From the NCBI GenBank assembly GCA_050246595.1, contig JBFWVT010000052.1, positions 1 through 32,367 on the forward strand: DNA of 32,367 bases, read 5' to 3'. The stretch is from DATARH01 sp050246595. GTDB taxonomy: Bacteria > Pseudomonadota > Alphaproteobacteria > ATCC43930 > CGMCC-115725. The notes beneath the pieces are model-generated. The model ran no database searches, had not been told where the DNA came from, and worked only from the letters and a program-made list of their open reading frames with translations. The translations under genes and the position numbers were made by a program. Shown here in pieces: positions 1 through 8,080 of the stretch. Position 1 is the stretch's first letter, and the number at the start of each line of letters is the position of its first letter.

Positions 1-81
1 AACGTCGACCGGCCCCCGGGACCGGCCTACGCCCGGACCCGTGGGCCGGACGACGATCAGGGCTGAATTTGACGACAGTCC

Positions 82-807
82 CTAGGAGCCGCTTCCCTCG
101 CGTGAGAAGCTGCGCCGCCGCCTATATGCCGTGAGCCCGGCCAAAGCCGCCGACGCGACCAGCGCCAGGCTCGACGGTTCGGGGATCGCGCTGATATTGT
201 CCACCCCGAGCACGCCGCTCACCTGTGGGATCGGCAGGCCCGGTGTCGGGCTGTGGACGATCCGCACAAACGTGACCTGGCTCAGCAGCACGGTCGGGTC
301 GCCGCTCAGAGCGGTCAAATCAGCCGCCGAGACCGGGAATACCACACGCGTCCAATCGCCGCCGGCCGGCAGCAGCGCGCCGGACGTAACGGCGACATTG
401 ACCGGCGGTCCGGGTATCGGGTCCTCGAACAGGAGCCGTATGGTCAGATCGCTGGTGCCGAGATTGCGCAGATCCATCGCGATGCCGGTCACCCCGGCAG
501 TCAGGTAGTCCCCCGCCCATTGCAGGGTATTGTTGGCGGAGAGCCGGCTTCCCGGCTGCGGCGCCGGTCCGCCGCTTCCGCCCACCGCCGTAATCTGCAG
601 GAAGGCGTCTCCCGCGCCGCCCGGTCCGCCGGTGTCCACCACCTGCGGCGGGTTTGGCGGCATCGCTCCGAAGGGACCGCCGCCGGCGAACCAGCCCTCG
701 GTGGTCCCATCCTCGAACGTATCGATCTGGCCGATCGCGACCGCCCCGGCGGTTTGCGGCGCCAGCGCGACAGCGGCAATCACGACGATCGATGCAAGCA
801 GCTTCAT
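82..807 (-). CDS. PEP-CTERM sorting domain protein
   Basis: Predicted exported protein of 241 residues. The N-terminus is a Sec signal peptide (Lys, then a hydrophobic run, then an AGA-like cleavage site near residue 22). Near the C-terminus there is the motif IPEPSS, a hydrophobic segment and an RRRR cluster, which is the PEP-CTERM signal recognised by exosortases. The middle is rich in Gly, Pro and Leu and looks like a beta-sandwich surface domain with no catalytic motif that I recognise. The ATG at 807 follows a strong purine-rich ribosome site (GGGGGAG). After the arginine cluster the tail runs about 10 residues, slightly longer than usual. No exosortase gene lies in the window, so processing must depend on a gene elsewhere. 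The role is unknown; PEP-CTERM proteins are generally linked to cell surface or extracellular polysaccharide. Confidence 0.85.
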   Translation of the reverse strand: MKLLASIVVIAAVALAPQTAGAVAIGQIDTFEDGTTEGWFAGGGPFGAMPPNPPQVVDTGGPGGAGDAFLQITAVGGSGGPAPQPGSRLSANNTLQWAGDYLTAGVTGIAMDLRNLGTSDLTIRLLFEDPIPGPPVNVAVTSGALLPAGGDWTRVVFPVSAADLTALSGDPTVLLSQVTFVRIVHSPTPGLPIPQVSGVLGVDNISAIPEPSSLALVASAALAGLTAYRRRRSFSREGSGS

Positions 808-868
808 TGTCTCCCCCGAACCGAGTTGGAATTTCGCAGCGAAATCCGGAAAAACCCTGTTGCCGCGC

Positions 869-1735
869 TCACCCCGGCGCGGCGCCGCGCAGACAGGTGC
901 GGTGCAGCACGCGCGGATGGAGCGCCGCGTCGAAATTCGGATCGGCGCGGTGCAGCAGACAGCGGTTGTCCCACATCAGCAGATCGCCCGGCCGCCAGCG
1001 GTGACGGTAGACAAACCGCTCCCCGGTCGCGTGCGCTTCGAGCCGGGCCAAGAGCGCCCGCCCCTCCGCCATCGGTCTCCCCTCGATATGCGAGGCGTGC
1101 TCGCCCATGAACAGGCACTTGCGCCCGGTATCGGGATGCACCCGCACGAGCGGATGGCTCATCGGCGGCGCGTCGCGGATTTCCTCCGGGGTCGCCTTCT
1201 GCCCCTGCTTCTCGCGCGACAATTCCCAGCTATGGATGATCCGCAGCCCGTCGAGCGCCGTCTTGTCCTCGTCGCTCAGCGCCTCATAGGCGGCATGCAT
1301 ATTGGCAAAACACGTATCGCCGCCGTTCGGAGGCATCGTCACCGCGTGCAGGATCGTCGCCAGCGACGGCTCCGGCCGGAACGACTTATCCGTATGCCAG
1401 GTCGTCGAGTTGACCTTGCCCGACGGCTTCCCGTCGGCCCCGAGGTTCGACACCGTATGGACCCACGGGTTGTCGCTGCCGCGATTGCGCGCGATGTGCC
1501 GTTCGAGCGTGCCGAACTGCTCGGTGAACGCGATCTGCTCGTCCTTTGTCAGGGTCTGGTCGCGGAAGCACAGCACATGATGGCGCACAAACGCGTCGTA
1601 GATGGCGCACCGCACCGTCTCGGACAATTTCCGGCGCAGATCGAGCCCGACAATCTCCGCCGCGAATAGCGGCGACAGCGGGCGAACCGCGAAATCCTGC
1701 GCCGCCGGCGGGCGGGTTTCCAGCACGTCTGACAC
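869..1735 (-). CDS. TauD/TfdA family 2-oxoglutarate/Fe(II) dioxygenase
   Basis: Probable non-haem iron dioxygenase of 288 residues that couples 2-oxoglutarate decarboxylation to substrate hydroxylation. The iron-binding facial triad is visible: His114 and Asp116 in the WHTDKSF motif, and distal His262 in WDNRCLLHR. Arg275 in the PRVLHR stretch is the likely 2-oxoglutarate contact. The length fits the family (about 280 to 300). The start is GTG at 1735, chosen because a consensus AGGAGG lies six bases upstream (1742-1747) and the N-terminus aligns with family members from there. It lies 39 bases downstream of the transglycosylase gene on the same strand, so the two may be co-transcribed. The substrate (taurine, an aryloxy acid, an alkyl sulfate or other) cannot be told from the sequence. 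Confidence 0.88.
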   Translation of the reverse strand: MSDVLETRPPAAQDFAVRPLSPLFAAEIVGLDLRRKLSETVRCAIYDAFVRHHVLCFRDQTLTKDEQIAFTEQFGTLERHIARNRGSDNPWVHTVSNLGADGKPSGKVNSTTWHTDKSFRPEPSLATILHAVTMPPNGGDTCFANMHAAYEALSDEDKTALDGLRIIHSWELSREKQGQKATPEEIRDAPPMSHPLVRVHPDTGRKCLFMGEHASHIEGRPMAEGRALLARLEAHATGERFVYRHRWRPGDLLMWDNRCLLHRADPNFDAALHPRVLHRTCLRGAAPG

Positions 1736-1774
1736 CGCTGGCCTCCTGTTGCTCGAAAGACCACGCAGTATCGC

Positions 1775-2674
1775 TCAACTCGGCAGCGCGAGGCAAATCC
1801 CGCCGACCGCCCGGATACGGCCGCACAGCGCGTTTGCCGCCTGCCGGGTCGGCGCCGGCAGGCGCACCTGATAGAATTTTTTTGTGCCGCGGCTGCGCAG
1901 GATGCGCCCGATAATCATCGGCCTGATATTGCCGATGACCCCGGCATAGCGCTGCCGCGCGCGCTCGAACGAGGCCAGCGCGATCGCCTTCGAGAAATTG
2001 CCGGCGAGCTGCACGCCCCACGGCGCCAGCGGCGCGAACCCGTCCTCGAGCGGCTCGCCCGGCCGGCCGCGGCGCAGATCGGCGACCGCCGCCAGACAGG
2101 ACCGCGACGCGACCGGCTTCGCCGTCTGGTCCGCCTCCTCGGCCGCTGCCGCAGCTTCGCTTTCCGACCCGGTCCAGGCCTCGACCGGGCGGCTTGTGAT
2201 AAAACGCACATAGGCGCGCGTTTCGGCCGGCAATCCGCCCTCGCCGCGCAGCCACTCGCTGACCCGGCCCGGCCCGGCATTGTAGGCCGCCGCGGCGATG
2301 CCGAGATTGCCAAAGCGGCGCCGCAGATCGGCCAGCAAATGCGCCGCTTTCGGGATCGCCTGTTCCGGGTCGAATGGATCGGCGAGGCCGCGTTCCTGCG
2401 CCGTGCCCGGCATGAATTGCGCAATCCCCTGCGCTCCGGCCGGGCTGACCGCGCCGGCGCGAAAGCTGCTCTCGCGCCAGATCAGCCGGGTCAGGAACTC
2501 GGCCGGCAGCCGGTGCGCGCGGGCGGCGCTGTCGATCAGCCGGCACACCGTGCGGTCGAGCGGCTCCATCGCCCGGGTCTGCGCCGGGGCGCTCCCGGTC
2601 CAGGCAACGAGGAGCCACGGCAATATGGCGATCAATGCCCTGGCCAAAAGCACCCCGCGCGGCAGCCGTTTCAT
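1775..2674 (-). CDS. Lytic transglycosylase (SLT domain) with SPOR-like C-terminus
   Basis: Predicted periplasmic murein-cleaving enzyme of 299 residues. It has a signal sequence (residues 1-32, ending APAQ), an SLT goose-lysozyme-like domain (about 38-170) with the catalytic Glu68 in WRESSF, the AQGIAQFMPGTA motif and the AYNAGPGRV motif. A C-terminal region (about 215-299) begins with WGVQLAGNFSKAIAL and resembles a SPOR peptidoglycan-binding domain. The frame stays open upstream to 2836, but that extension reads through a palindromic repeat, so I place the start at the ATG at 2674, directly before the signal peptide. TauD follows downstream. Family and catalytic residue are clear; the SPOR call is less certain. 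Confidence 0.88.
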   Translation of the reverse strand: MKRLPRGVLLARALIAILPWLLVAWTGSAPAQTRAMEPLDRTVCRLIDSAARAHRLPAEFLTRLIWRESSFRAGAVSPAGAQGIAQFMPGTAQERGLADPFDPEQAIPKAAHLLADLRRRFGNLGIAAAAYNAGPGRVSEWLRGEGGLPAETRAYVRFITSRPVEAWTGSESEAAAAAEEADQTAKPVASRSCLAAVADLRRGRPGEPLEDGFAPLAPWGVQLAGNFSKAIALASFERARQRYAGVIGNIRPMIIGRILRSRGTKKFYQVRLPAPTRQAANALCGRIRAVGGICLALPS

Positions 2675-2764
2675 GTCCGGCCAAACGATCATCGACCGGG
2701 TTCGTAGCGAGTGAGGCAAACCGCCGCATCGCTCCAGGTTTATTCGCGTTGCCGGCCGAGGGCG

Positions 2765-2846
2765 CTTCAGGACCGCCGGCCGGAGGCCGGCGGTCCTGAA
2801 GGATTGCTCCGAGGCGGCGCAGCGGGCCGATTTCAAACCGAGGCAG
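2765..2846. repeat. Palindromic repeat, copy A
   Basis: A perfect inverted repeat with 17-bp arms (2765-2781 and 2785-2801) and a 3-base GGA loop, followed by a 44-bp tail (2803-2846). The tail recurs in copy B at 3322-3365 with 38 of 44 bases identical. It lies between the divergent transglycosylase and ABM genes and inflates the apparent open reading frames on both strands. It is probably a non-coding mobile repeat of the REP/MITE type. Confidence 0.8.
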
Positions 2847-2908
2847 CCTTCCTCGCCGCCCGCGTCATGATAGCATGCGAAAACGCGATCATCGCTCGGG
2901 AGGTAAAA

Positions 2909-3199
2909 ATGGCTGTCCGCCTCGTCGTCACGATCACCGCCGCGCCCGGCAAGGGGGCCGAACTGGCGCAGGCGATGAAGGCGCGCTGCGAGGAATGCAG
3001 AAAGGAGCCGGGCTGCGAGCAGTTCGAGATTTTCCAGAGCGCGCTCAACCCGGACAAGCTCGCCCTGCTCGAATTATGGACCGACCAGGCGGCGCTCGAC
3101 GCGCACGCAAAGCTCAACGCCACCCGCCCGCCGCTGCCCGAGGGTCTGCGGCTCGGCGCCGGCGAGCGCGAGGATTACGAATACAACCGCACGCGGTGA
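2909..3199 (+). CDS. Antibiotic biosynthesis monooxygenase (ABM) domain protein
   Basis: Small protein of 96 residues with the ABM ferredoxin-like fold pattern: a first strand RLVVTITAAPG, a helix rich in Ala and Glu with ECRKEPGC, a second strand QFEIFQSALNPDKLALLELWTD and a helix QAALDAHAKL. Such proteins are usually dimeric quinol-type or haem-independent monooxygenases or small metabolite-binding proteins; the substrate is unknown. The start at 2909 is preceded by a GGGAGG ribosome site (2898-2903). The frame is open upstream to 2711, but that part is repeat sequence, so the longer start is rejected. The gene lies alone between repeat copies A and B. Confidence 0.8.
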   Translation: MAVRLVVTITAAPGKGAELAQAMKARCEECRKEPGCEQFEIFQSALNPDKLALLELWTDQAALDAHAKLNATRPPLPEGLRLGAGEREDYEYNRTR

Positions 3200-3240
3200 G
3201 GCCCACAGGGCAGATTTCCGACCGCCCTTTGCCGAGAGTA

Positions 3241-3365
3241 CTTCAGGACCGCCGGCCTCCGGCCGGCATTGGGCGAGGCAAAGCTTCGCCTGAGCCGGCC
3301 GGAGGCCGGCGGTCCCGAGGGGTTGCTCCGGGGTGGCGCAGCGGGCCAATCTCAAACTGAGGCAG
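3241..3365. repeat. Palindromic repeat, copy B
   Basis: Same family and orientation as copy A. It starts with the same CTTCAGGACCGCCGGCC arm. It then carries about 43 extra bases, with a small internal hairpin around 3272-3290, before the second arm and the 44-bp tail (3322-3365). The six differences between the A and B tails are all transitions. Confidence 0.75.
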
Positions 3366-3428
3366 TACCGAGCGGCGGCGGCATTCGGAGATCAGGTGCC
3401 GGGTAAAGCGTGATGTTCGGTGCAGGTT

Positions 3429-3480
3429 CCCTCTCTCTCCGGGCTTAACCCGGGGATCACGGGGAGAGGGACAGGGTGAG
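3429..3480. repeat. GC-rich intergenic palindrome (CCCTCTC type)
   Basis: Stem CCCTCTC (3429-3435) pairs with GAGAGGG (3464-3470), enclosing a second stem CCGGG/CCCGG (3439-3443 with 3449-3453). It is followed by GGGTGAGGG, the terminal motif of the repeat family seen between nuoG and nuoH and between nuoI and nuoJ. It sits downstream of the heparinase-like gene and could also act as an RNA 3' end structure. Confidence 0.6.
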
Positions 3481-3539
3481 GGGCCGGCAGCCGCTCGTCC
3501 GGCACGGAACGCCATAGAATCGGGCCGACCTCCTCACCG

Positions 3540-5438
3540 CTATGCCCCGTCGTCGGTGCCCTCGGCCGGCTTTGGTTTCCCGTCCGGCTCCGGCGCATTT
3601 GCCTTGTTGTCGGCCGCGCCGCCCGTCGCCGCGGGTTCGGCGCTCTCGGCTCTCGCTTCGGCAGCGGGTTCGGCCGGAGCCGCGTTCTCCGCTTCCATAA
3701 CAGCGGGCTCCGGCTCGAAGCCATCCCTTGCCGGAGCCGCCGCCTCGGACGCCGCCATCGCCGCGGGCTTCGCCGGCTCGCGCCGGATCGCCCAGCGCAC
3801 CGTCGCGCCGTCGCGGCCGGTCGCACCGCTCAGCACGATCTGCGTTGTCGGCCGCACCTCGCCCGAGCCGAGATAGACGCTGTCGGCCAGGTTCATCTCG
3901 GCGCCGGCGGCGCGCAGCCGCCATGCCGTGCCGCCCGGCAGGCGCAGCACGGCGCCGCCGCCGTCCGCGGCGAGCGAGGCCTCGACCGAGGGATGCAGGT
4001 GAAAGCGCACCGCAAAGGCGACCCCGGAACGGCCGGTCAGCCGGTCCTCGCCGCGCATGTCGTCGCCGTCCGCCGCCAGGTATAATTCGCGCGCGTAGCC
4101 GACGCCGTGACGCCGGCGATAGCCGTCATGCGCCGCCGCGATCCATTGGTGGCCGCCTTCCTCGGCGCGCTCGCAGGCGACCGCGCGCGGCGCGCGGCCG
4201 AGCGAGCCGTCCGCCAGGATCTCGACCGCGTTGGTATCGTCGGCGACCAGCACCGAATGCGCCGCGCTGGTCCGCGCCAGCCGGCGCCAGACCGGTTTTG
4301 CTCCGCGATACCCGCCGCAATTGACGACAATCCGGTCGCGCCCATGGCTCAGCTCGAATGACAGCACTCCGGCATGCGCCGCGCCGTCGAAACCGGCGGG
4401 CGGCGGTCTGCCGCTATCGAGGACGACGAGGGTCTGCCCGGCGCTGATCCGCTGGAAACCGCAATCCGGCGCCTGCGGCGGCGCCTGACCGCGGCTCTCC
4501 GAGCGGGTCAGCACGAGATCGACAAGCACCGGGTCCTCCTCGACCGAGCCGTTGAACAGCGCGAGGCGGCGGTCGCCGTGGCGGAAAAACCGCAGCATCG
4601 GCGCCATCCTGTCGATCGCCTGCGGCAATGCCGCCGGAACGTCGAGACCGGCGGCGCGCAGCATTGCGCGGATATCGATCAGGTCGCGCAATACCTGTAG
4701 TTGCACCGAGGGGCTGCGCGTCAGGTGCCCGCCATCGGGCAGAATCTGCGCCGCCAACTCGCGTTCGAGACCGCGCAGCGCCCGCTTTGTGCGCTGTGCC
4801 GGGCCGCCGAGCGCGATCGAGCCGCCGATCAGCCCCTTCAGCGCGCGCAGCCGGGCCGCGCCCGCCACCTCCCAGCCGGCGACGCGTCCCAGGTGGCGGA
4901 CCTGCGCGGCGATGCTCGACAGCATCGCGCGGCGCAGCGCGCGATCGGTGTCGCGGCCGGCGAGTTCCTCGAAATGCACGATCCAGGCGAGGATGCGGGT
5001 CGCCGCGACATCGGGACGCCAGCTCACCTTGTGCCAGGCGGCGCCGTCGTCAATCCAGCTCCGCACCAGCACGCGGGCCGGGTCGCGCGACGCCGTGCCA
5101 GCCGCGATCACATCGGCGAGCCAGCCGAACCCGTGCCACTCGGCCAGCCACTCAGCGCTGGCGCCAGGCGGAAACCATGCCGGGGTCGGACGGCGGATCA
5201 GTTCGCCGGCGAACTCGATATTCCCGGCCAGGATCGCGTTGCCCCGCGTCGGATCGCCCGGCCAGCGTTCGGTCAGCTTCAGCCGCAGCTCGCCCGGCGC
5301 CGGTCCGATCAAGGTCCGGCGATAAAACGGCGCCGCGGTCAGCGCCCGCCAGGCTTCGCCCCGCCAGCGCGCGAGCGCGTCGCCCAGCGCCATGCCGCGC
5401 CGCGCCTTGCGCCCGCGCCGGACCGTGCCCTGTGTCAT
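3540..5438 (-). CDS. Heparinase II/III family protein
   Basis: About 632 residues from the ATG at 5438. The N-terminal half is a mostly helical region like the alpha/alpha toroid of polysaccharide lyases. The second half has the heparinase II/III-like beta-sandwich signature, including GVLSFELSHGRDRIVVNCGG followed by ARTSAAHSVLVADDTN. The family includes polysaccharide lyases; the true substrate in alphaproteobacteria is not established here. It lies next to rsmB on the same strand, a conserved pairing in the class. The last roughly 80 residues are an acidic Ala/Glu/Pro low-complexity tail that is unusual for the family. The start is uncertain: 5393 is an alternative ATG, and the frame is open to 5579. 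No signal peptide is evident. Confidence 0.85.
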   Translation of the reverse strand: MTQGTVRRGRKARRGMALGDALARWRGEAWRALTAAPFYRRTLIGPAPGELRLKLTERWPGDPTRGNAILAGNIEFAGELIRRPTPAWFPPGASAEWLAEWHGFGWLADVIAAGTASRDPARVLVRSWIDDGAAWHKVSWRPDVAATRILAWIVHFEELAGRDTDRALRRAMLSSIAAQVRHLGRVAGWEVAGAARLRALKGLIGGSIALGGPAQRTKRALRGLERELAAQILPDGGHLTRSPSVQLQVLRDLIDIRAMLRAAGLDVPAALPQAIDRMAPMLRFFRHGDRRLALFNGSVEEDPVLVDLVLTRSESRGQAPPQAPDCGFQRISAGQTLVVLDSGRPPPAGFDGAAHAGVLSFELSHGRDRIVVNCGGYRGAKPVWRRLARTSAAHSVLVADDTNAVEILADGSLGRAPRAVACERAEEGGHQWIAAAHDGYRRRHGVGYARELYLAADGDDMRGEDRLTGRSGVAFAVRFHLHPSVEASLAADGGGAVLRLPGGTAWRLRAAGAEMNLADSVYLGSGEVRPTTQIVLSGATGRDGATVRWAIRREPAKPAAMAASEAAAPARDGFEPEPAVMEAENAAPAEPAAEARAESAEPAATGGAADNKANAPEPDGKPKPAEGTDDGA

Positions 5439-5669
5439 CGGCGTGTCATCGGCGCAGGACCGGTCGCGCGCCCCCGGCCGAACACCGCAAGACGCGGTCG
5501 CTGGGCGCGGACTGTCCGGCGGCTGGGACCATCCCGCTTGGTAACAAGGAACGCCGCGCCCGGCAAGCCGGCCCCGCATCCGACCGCCGGCTCCACCCCG
5601 GCCGTTACGCGCACGATGCGGTGAATCGCCGCCGCCGCGCGACCGGCCCCTGTCTGACCAGCCGGCTGA

Positions 5670-7082
5670 CTAACCGTCGCGCTTTACCAGCCGCGCGGCG
5701 TAGAACCCGTCGACCCCGTCATATTCGGGCAGGTGGCAGGGCAGCGTGCGCATGTCGCCCTCCTCGGTGATCCAGTCCGCGGCGCCGATCTCGTCCGGCG
5801 CGATCGGCCGCCGCGTGACCGGGGCGCCCGAGCGCAGCAGCGCCTCGACCCGGGCCGGCCCCTCCTCTGCTTCGAGCGAGCAGGTGCAATAGACCAGCAT
5901 GCCGCCCGGACGCAGGATCTCGACCGCGGCGCGCAGCAAATTGTCCTGCACCACCGAAAGCCGCGCCACATCCTCCGGCTGCTTCAGATGCGGCACGTCC
6001 GGGTGGCGCCGGATCGCACCGGTCGCGGTGCACGGCGCGTCGAGCAGCACCGCATCGACCGGATGCTCCGGTCGCCAGCTCAGCGCGTCCGCCGCCACCG
6101 CATTCACCGGCAGACCGAGCCGGGCGAGGTTCGCCACCAGCCGGTCGAGGCGGCGGGTCGAGCGGTCGATCGCCGTCACCAGCGCCCCGGCGCTGGCGAG
6201 CTGCGCGGTCTTGCCGCCCGGCGCGGCGCACAGATCGACCACGTCGAGACCGGCGAGCGGACCGAACAGCCGCACCGGCAGCGAGGCGGCGGCGTCCTGG
6301 ATCCACCAGGCGCCCTCGGCATAACCGGGCAGCGCGGTCACCGAGCCGCCGCCGGCGCGGCGCAGCGAGCCGGTCGGCAGTTTGGTCGCTTGCAGCTTTT
6401 CGCACCACGCATCGCAATCCTCGGCGGTGCGCAGGGTCACGTCGAGCGGCGCCTCCTTGAGATGCGCGGCGGCGATCGCGCGCGCGCGTTCCTCGCCATA
6501 GGAATCGGCCCAGGATTGCCACAGCCAGCCGGGCGTGTTGAGGCGGGAGGCGTCCTGGGTTTCGACGCGCTCCGCCCCCTCGACGCTGAGCCGCCGCAGC
6601 ACCGCGTTGACGAGACCCTTATGCGACAGAAAACCGCGCGAATGGGCCAGATCGACGCTGGTCGCGACCGCCGCGTGCGGCGGCGTGCGCAGAAACAGCA
6701 ATTGCGCGATACCGAGCCGCAGCACGTCATGGATCAGCGCGGCGCGCGGCGCCAGCGGCGTGTTCAGGCACTCGCCGATCAGCGTGTCGATCTGCCCGAG
6801 CCGGCGCAGCACCGTCGCGACCAGCAGTCGCGCAAAGGCGCGGTCGCGCACCGACAATTCGCCCATGACCGGATGGTCTTCGATCGCGTCGTCGAGCGGC
6901 CGTTTGCGGCGCAACACCGCCCCGATCAGATCGAGCGCCACCTGCCGCGCGCTCGATGTTGCGGCGTTGCGCGTCGCGCCCGCTTGCGTCGCCCCTGATT
7001 GCGTTGCATTGGGCAACGAGGTCTCCAGGGTGCTGCCGGACGGGGTGAAGGTTCTGCCATAAGGTTCTGCCGTAGCCATCAT
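5670..7082 (-). CDS. rsmB: 16S rRNA m5C967 methyltransferase RsmB/Sun family
   Basis: Transfers a methyl group from SAM to a cytosine in 16S rRNA. With the ATG at 7082 it has 470 residues. An N-terminal NusB-like RNA-binding domain (about 45-165) precedes a Rossmann methyltransferase domain. Visible motifs are CAAPGGKT (285-292, SAM binding), DAPCTATG with Cys351 (motif IV) and YCTCSLE with Cys401 (motif VI); these are the two cysteines used by the NOL1/NOP2/Sun family. The N-terminal 40 or so residues are Ala/Thr-rich with a GATQ-type short repeat and look disordered. The frame is open to 7154; a second ATG at 7079 is equally possible. It is divergent from the DUF1674 gene and upstream of the heparinase-like gene, as often seen in alphaproteobacteria. 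Confidence 0.92.
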   Translation of the reverse strand: MMATAEPYGRTFTPSGSTLETSLPNATQSGATQAGATRNAATSSARQVALDLIGAVLRRKRPLDDAIEDHPVMGELSVRDRAFARLLVATVLRRLGQIDTLIGECLNTPLAPRAALIHDVLRLGIAQLLFLRTPPHAAVATSVDLAHSRGFLSHKGLVNAVLRRLSVEGAERVETQDASRLNTPGWLWQSWADSYGEERARAIAAAHLKEAPLDVTLRTAEDCDAWCEKLQATKLPTGSLRRAGGGSVTALPGYAEGAWWIQDAAASLPVRLFGPLAGLDVVDLCAAPGGKTAQLASAGALVTAIDRSTRRLDRLVANLARLGLPVNAVAADALSWRPEHPVDAVLLDAPCTATGAIRRHPDVPHLKQPEDVARLSVVQDNLLRAAVEILRPGGMLVYCTCSLEAEEGPARVEALLRSGAPVTRRPIAPDEIGAADWITEEGDMRTLPCHLPEYDGVDGFYAARLVKRDG

Positions 7083-7219
7083 ATTCGCTGCTTTCGCAAG
7101 AAGGGCGCCCCGCGCAAACACCCGCCCTGCCGGCCGCGTTCCTGAAATTCGCATACCGGGCGAAGGCGCGGCGGCGCGGCGCGGTTGAGCCGGCCGCGTT
7201 GCCCGGCCATATGGGGATC

Positions 7220-7405
7220 ATGAGCACAAAACCGAACGATCATCCCCGCTCCCCGCCGCCCGAACCCGCCGCCCGGCGCCCGCCGGCTCCCTCTCCCGAA
7301 GCGCCCGCGCCAAAGGAGACCGCCAAGGAGATCGGCGGCCCGAAAGGCCCGGAGCCGACCCGCTACGGCGACTGGGAGGTCAACGGCCGCTGCACCGATT
7401 TCTGA
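7220..7405 (+). CDS. DUF1674 protein, succinate dehydrogenase assembly factor 4-like
   Basis: 61-residue protein ending in RYGDWEVNGRCTDF, the hallmark C-terminus of the DUF1674/SDHAF4 family, which in mitochondria helps flavinylated SdhA mature. The N-terminal part is a Pro/Ala-rich disordered stretch, also typical. Three in-frame ATGs exist (7199, 7211, 7220). I choose 7220 because GGGGA lies just upstream and the peptide then begins MSTKPND. It is divergent from rsmB, with about 137 bases between starts that could hold both promoters, although I see no clear -35/-10 pair. Confidence 0.8.
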   Translation: MSTKPNDHPRSPPPEPAARRPPAPSPEAPAPKETAKEIGGPKGPEPTRYGDWEVNGRCTDF

Positions 7406-7479
7406 ACCCGCACGATAAACCTCCCCCGCAAGCCGGGAAGGTTTCATTCTGCTGCCGCAGGCCGCTTACGGGTATTGCT

Positions 7480-7503
7480 CCCTCCCCCGCAAGCGGGGGA
7501 GGG
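7480..7503. repeat. GC-rich hairpin repeat (CCTCCCCCGC AA GCGGGGGAGG)
   Basis: Perfect inverted repeat with a two-base AA loop and arms of at least 10 bp, part of the short palindromic repeat families scattered through the window. A degraded copy lies just upstream at about 7421-7440. It sits downstream of the DUF1674 gene and may serve as an RNA end structure. No gene is visible in 7406-7689. Confidence 0.65.
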
Positions 7504-7544
7504 GTGGGGGCTTCGATCGCCCCGCCTTATCGGACCGCCCTCAC

Positions 7545-7592
7545 CCGGACCGCCGGCGTCTCGCCGGCACGCCGGCCGGAGGCCGGCAATCC
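7545..7592. repeat. Degenerate copy of the A/B palindromic repeat
   Basis: Contains GCCGGCC-GGA-GGCCGGC (7571-7587), the same core and loop as copy A at 2765-2801. It is preceded by GGACCGCCGGC and lacks the 44-bp tail. It lies between the hairpin repeat and the RTX fragment. Confidence 0.5.
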
Positions 7593-7689
7593 ACACCCCG
7601 CTCTCCGAAGGCCGCCTCACCCCACCCCATCCCGGCCGGCGCGATGATCGCCTCGATCCGCCTCGCCCCCGGCGCGTCGTCCCGAAATC

Positions 7690-8076
7690 TCACAACACAA
7701 TATCGGCAGCAACCAGGACAGGGGAGCCGGTCAACAGGATTTCCAACTCGGCGGCCAGACCTGCATTGGTATTCCCCTGCAACACACCCCCGGCATAGCG
7801 CAACTGGCCGGAGGCGGTGAACGCCGCGCCCCCGATAGAGGCAAACGCCTGATTGCCGGCGAGCAGGGTGTTGGCGGCGATCGTCGAAACATCGATCCGA
7901 TCTCCTGCCGCGTTGCCGTTGCCGATAAAGTCGGCGATCACGTCGCGGTTCGCCGCTCCGGGCAGGCTTTCATTGACCGAATCGAAATCGAACCGATCGA
8001 ACCCGCCGCCGCCGTTCAACAGGTCGCGGCCGAGACCGCCGATCGGCACGTCGTTGCCGTCGCCACCATTCGGGAT
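7690..8076 (-). pseudogene. RTX protein C-terminal fragment (remnant)
   Basis: An open frame of about 125 codons with no plausible start of its own (only a GTG at 8049). It begins inside an RTX nonapeptide pattern (NGGDGNDVPIGGLGRDLLNGGGGFD). It continues as a serralysin/M10-type C-terminal domain with FDSVNES, RDVIADFIGNGNAAGDRIDVS and a final hydrophobic VAADIVL, which is a type I secretion end. It lies immediately downstream of the 718-residue RTX gene, in a different frame from it. That gene already has its own complete C-terminus, so this is best read as the 3' remnant of a second, deleted RTX gene rather than a simple frameshift. Confidence 0.6.
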
Positions 8077-8080
8077 CGCG

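Noticed and set aside
530..1669. 379-residue plus-strand frame opposite the PEP-CTERM and TauD genes
   Set aside because: Covers two well-supported minus-strand genes and has no recognisable domain.
7411..7630. CRISPR-like array of GC-rich repeats
   Set aside because: The repeats are short, palindromic, unevenly spaced and of different families; no spacers and no cas genes.
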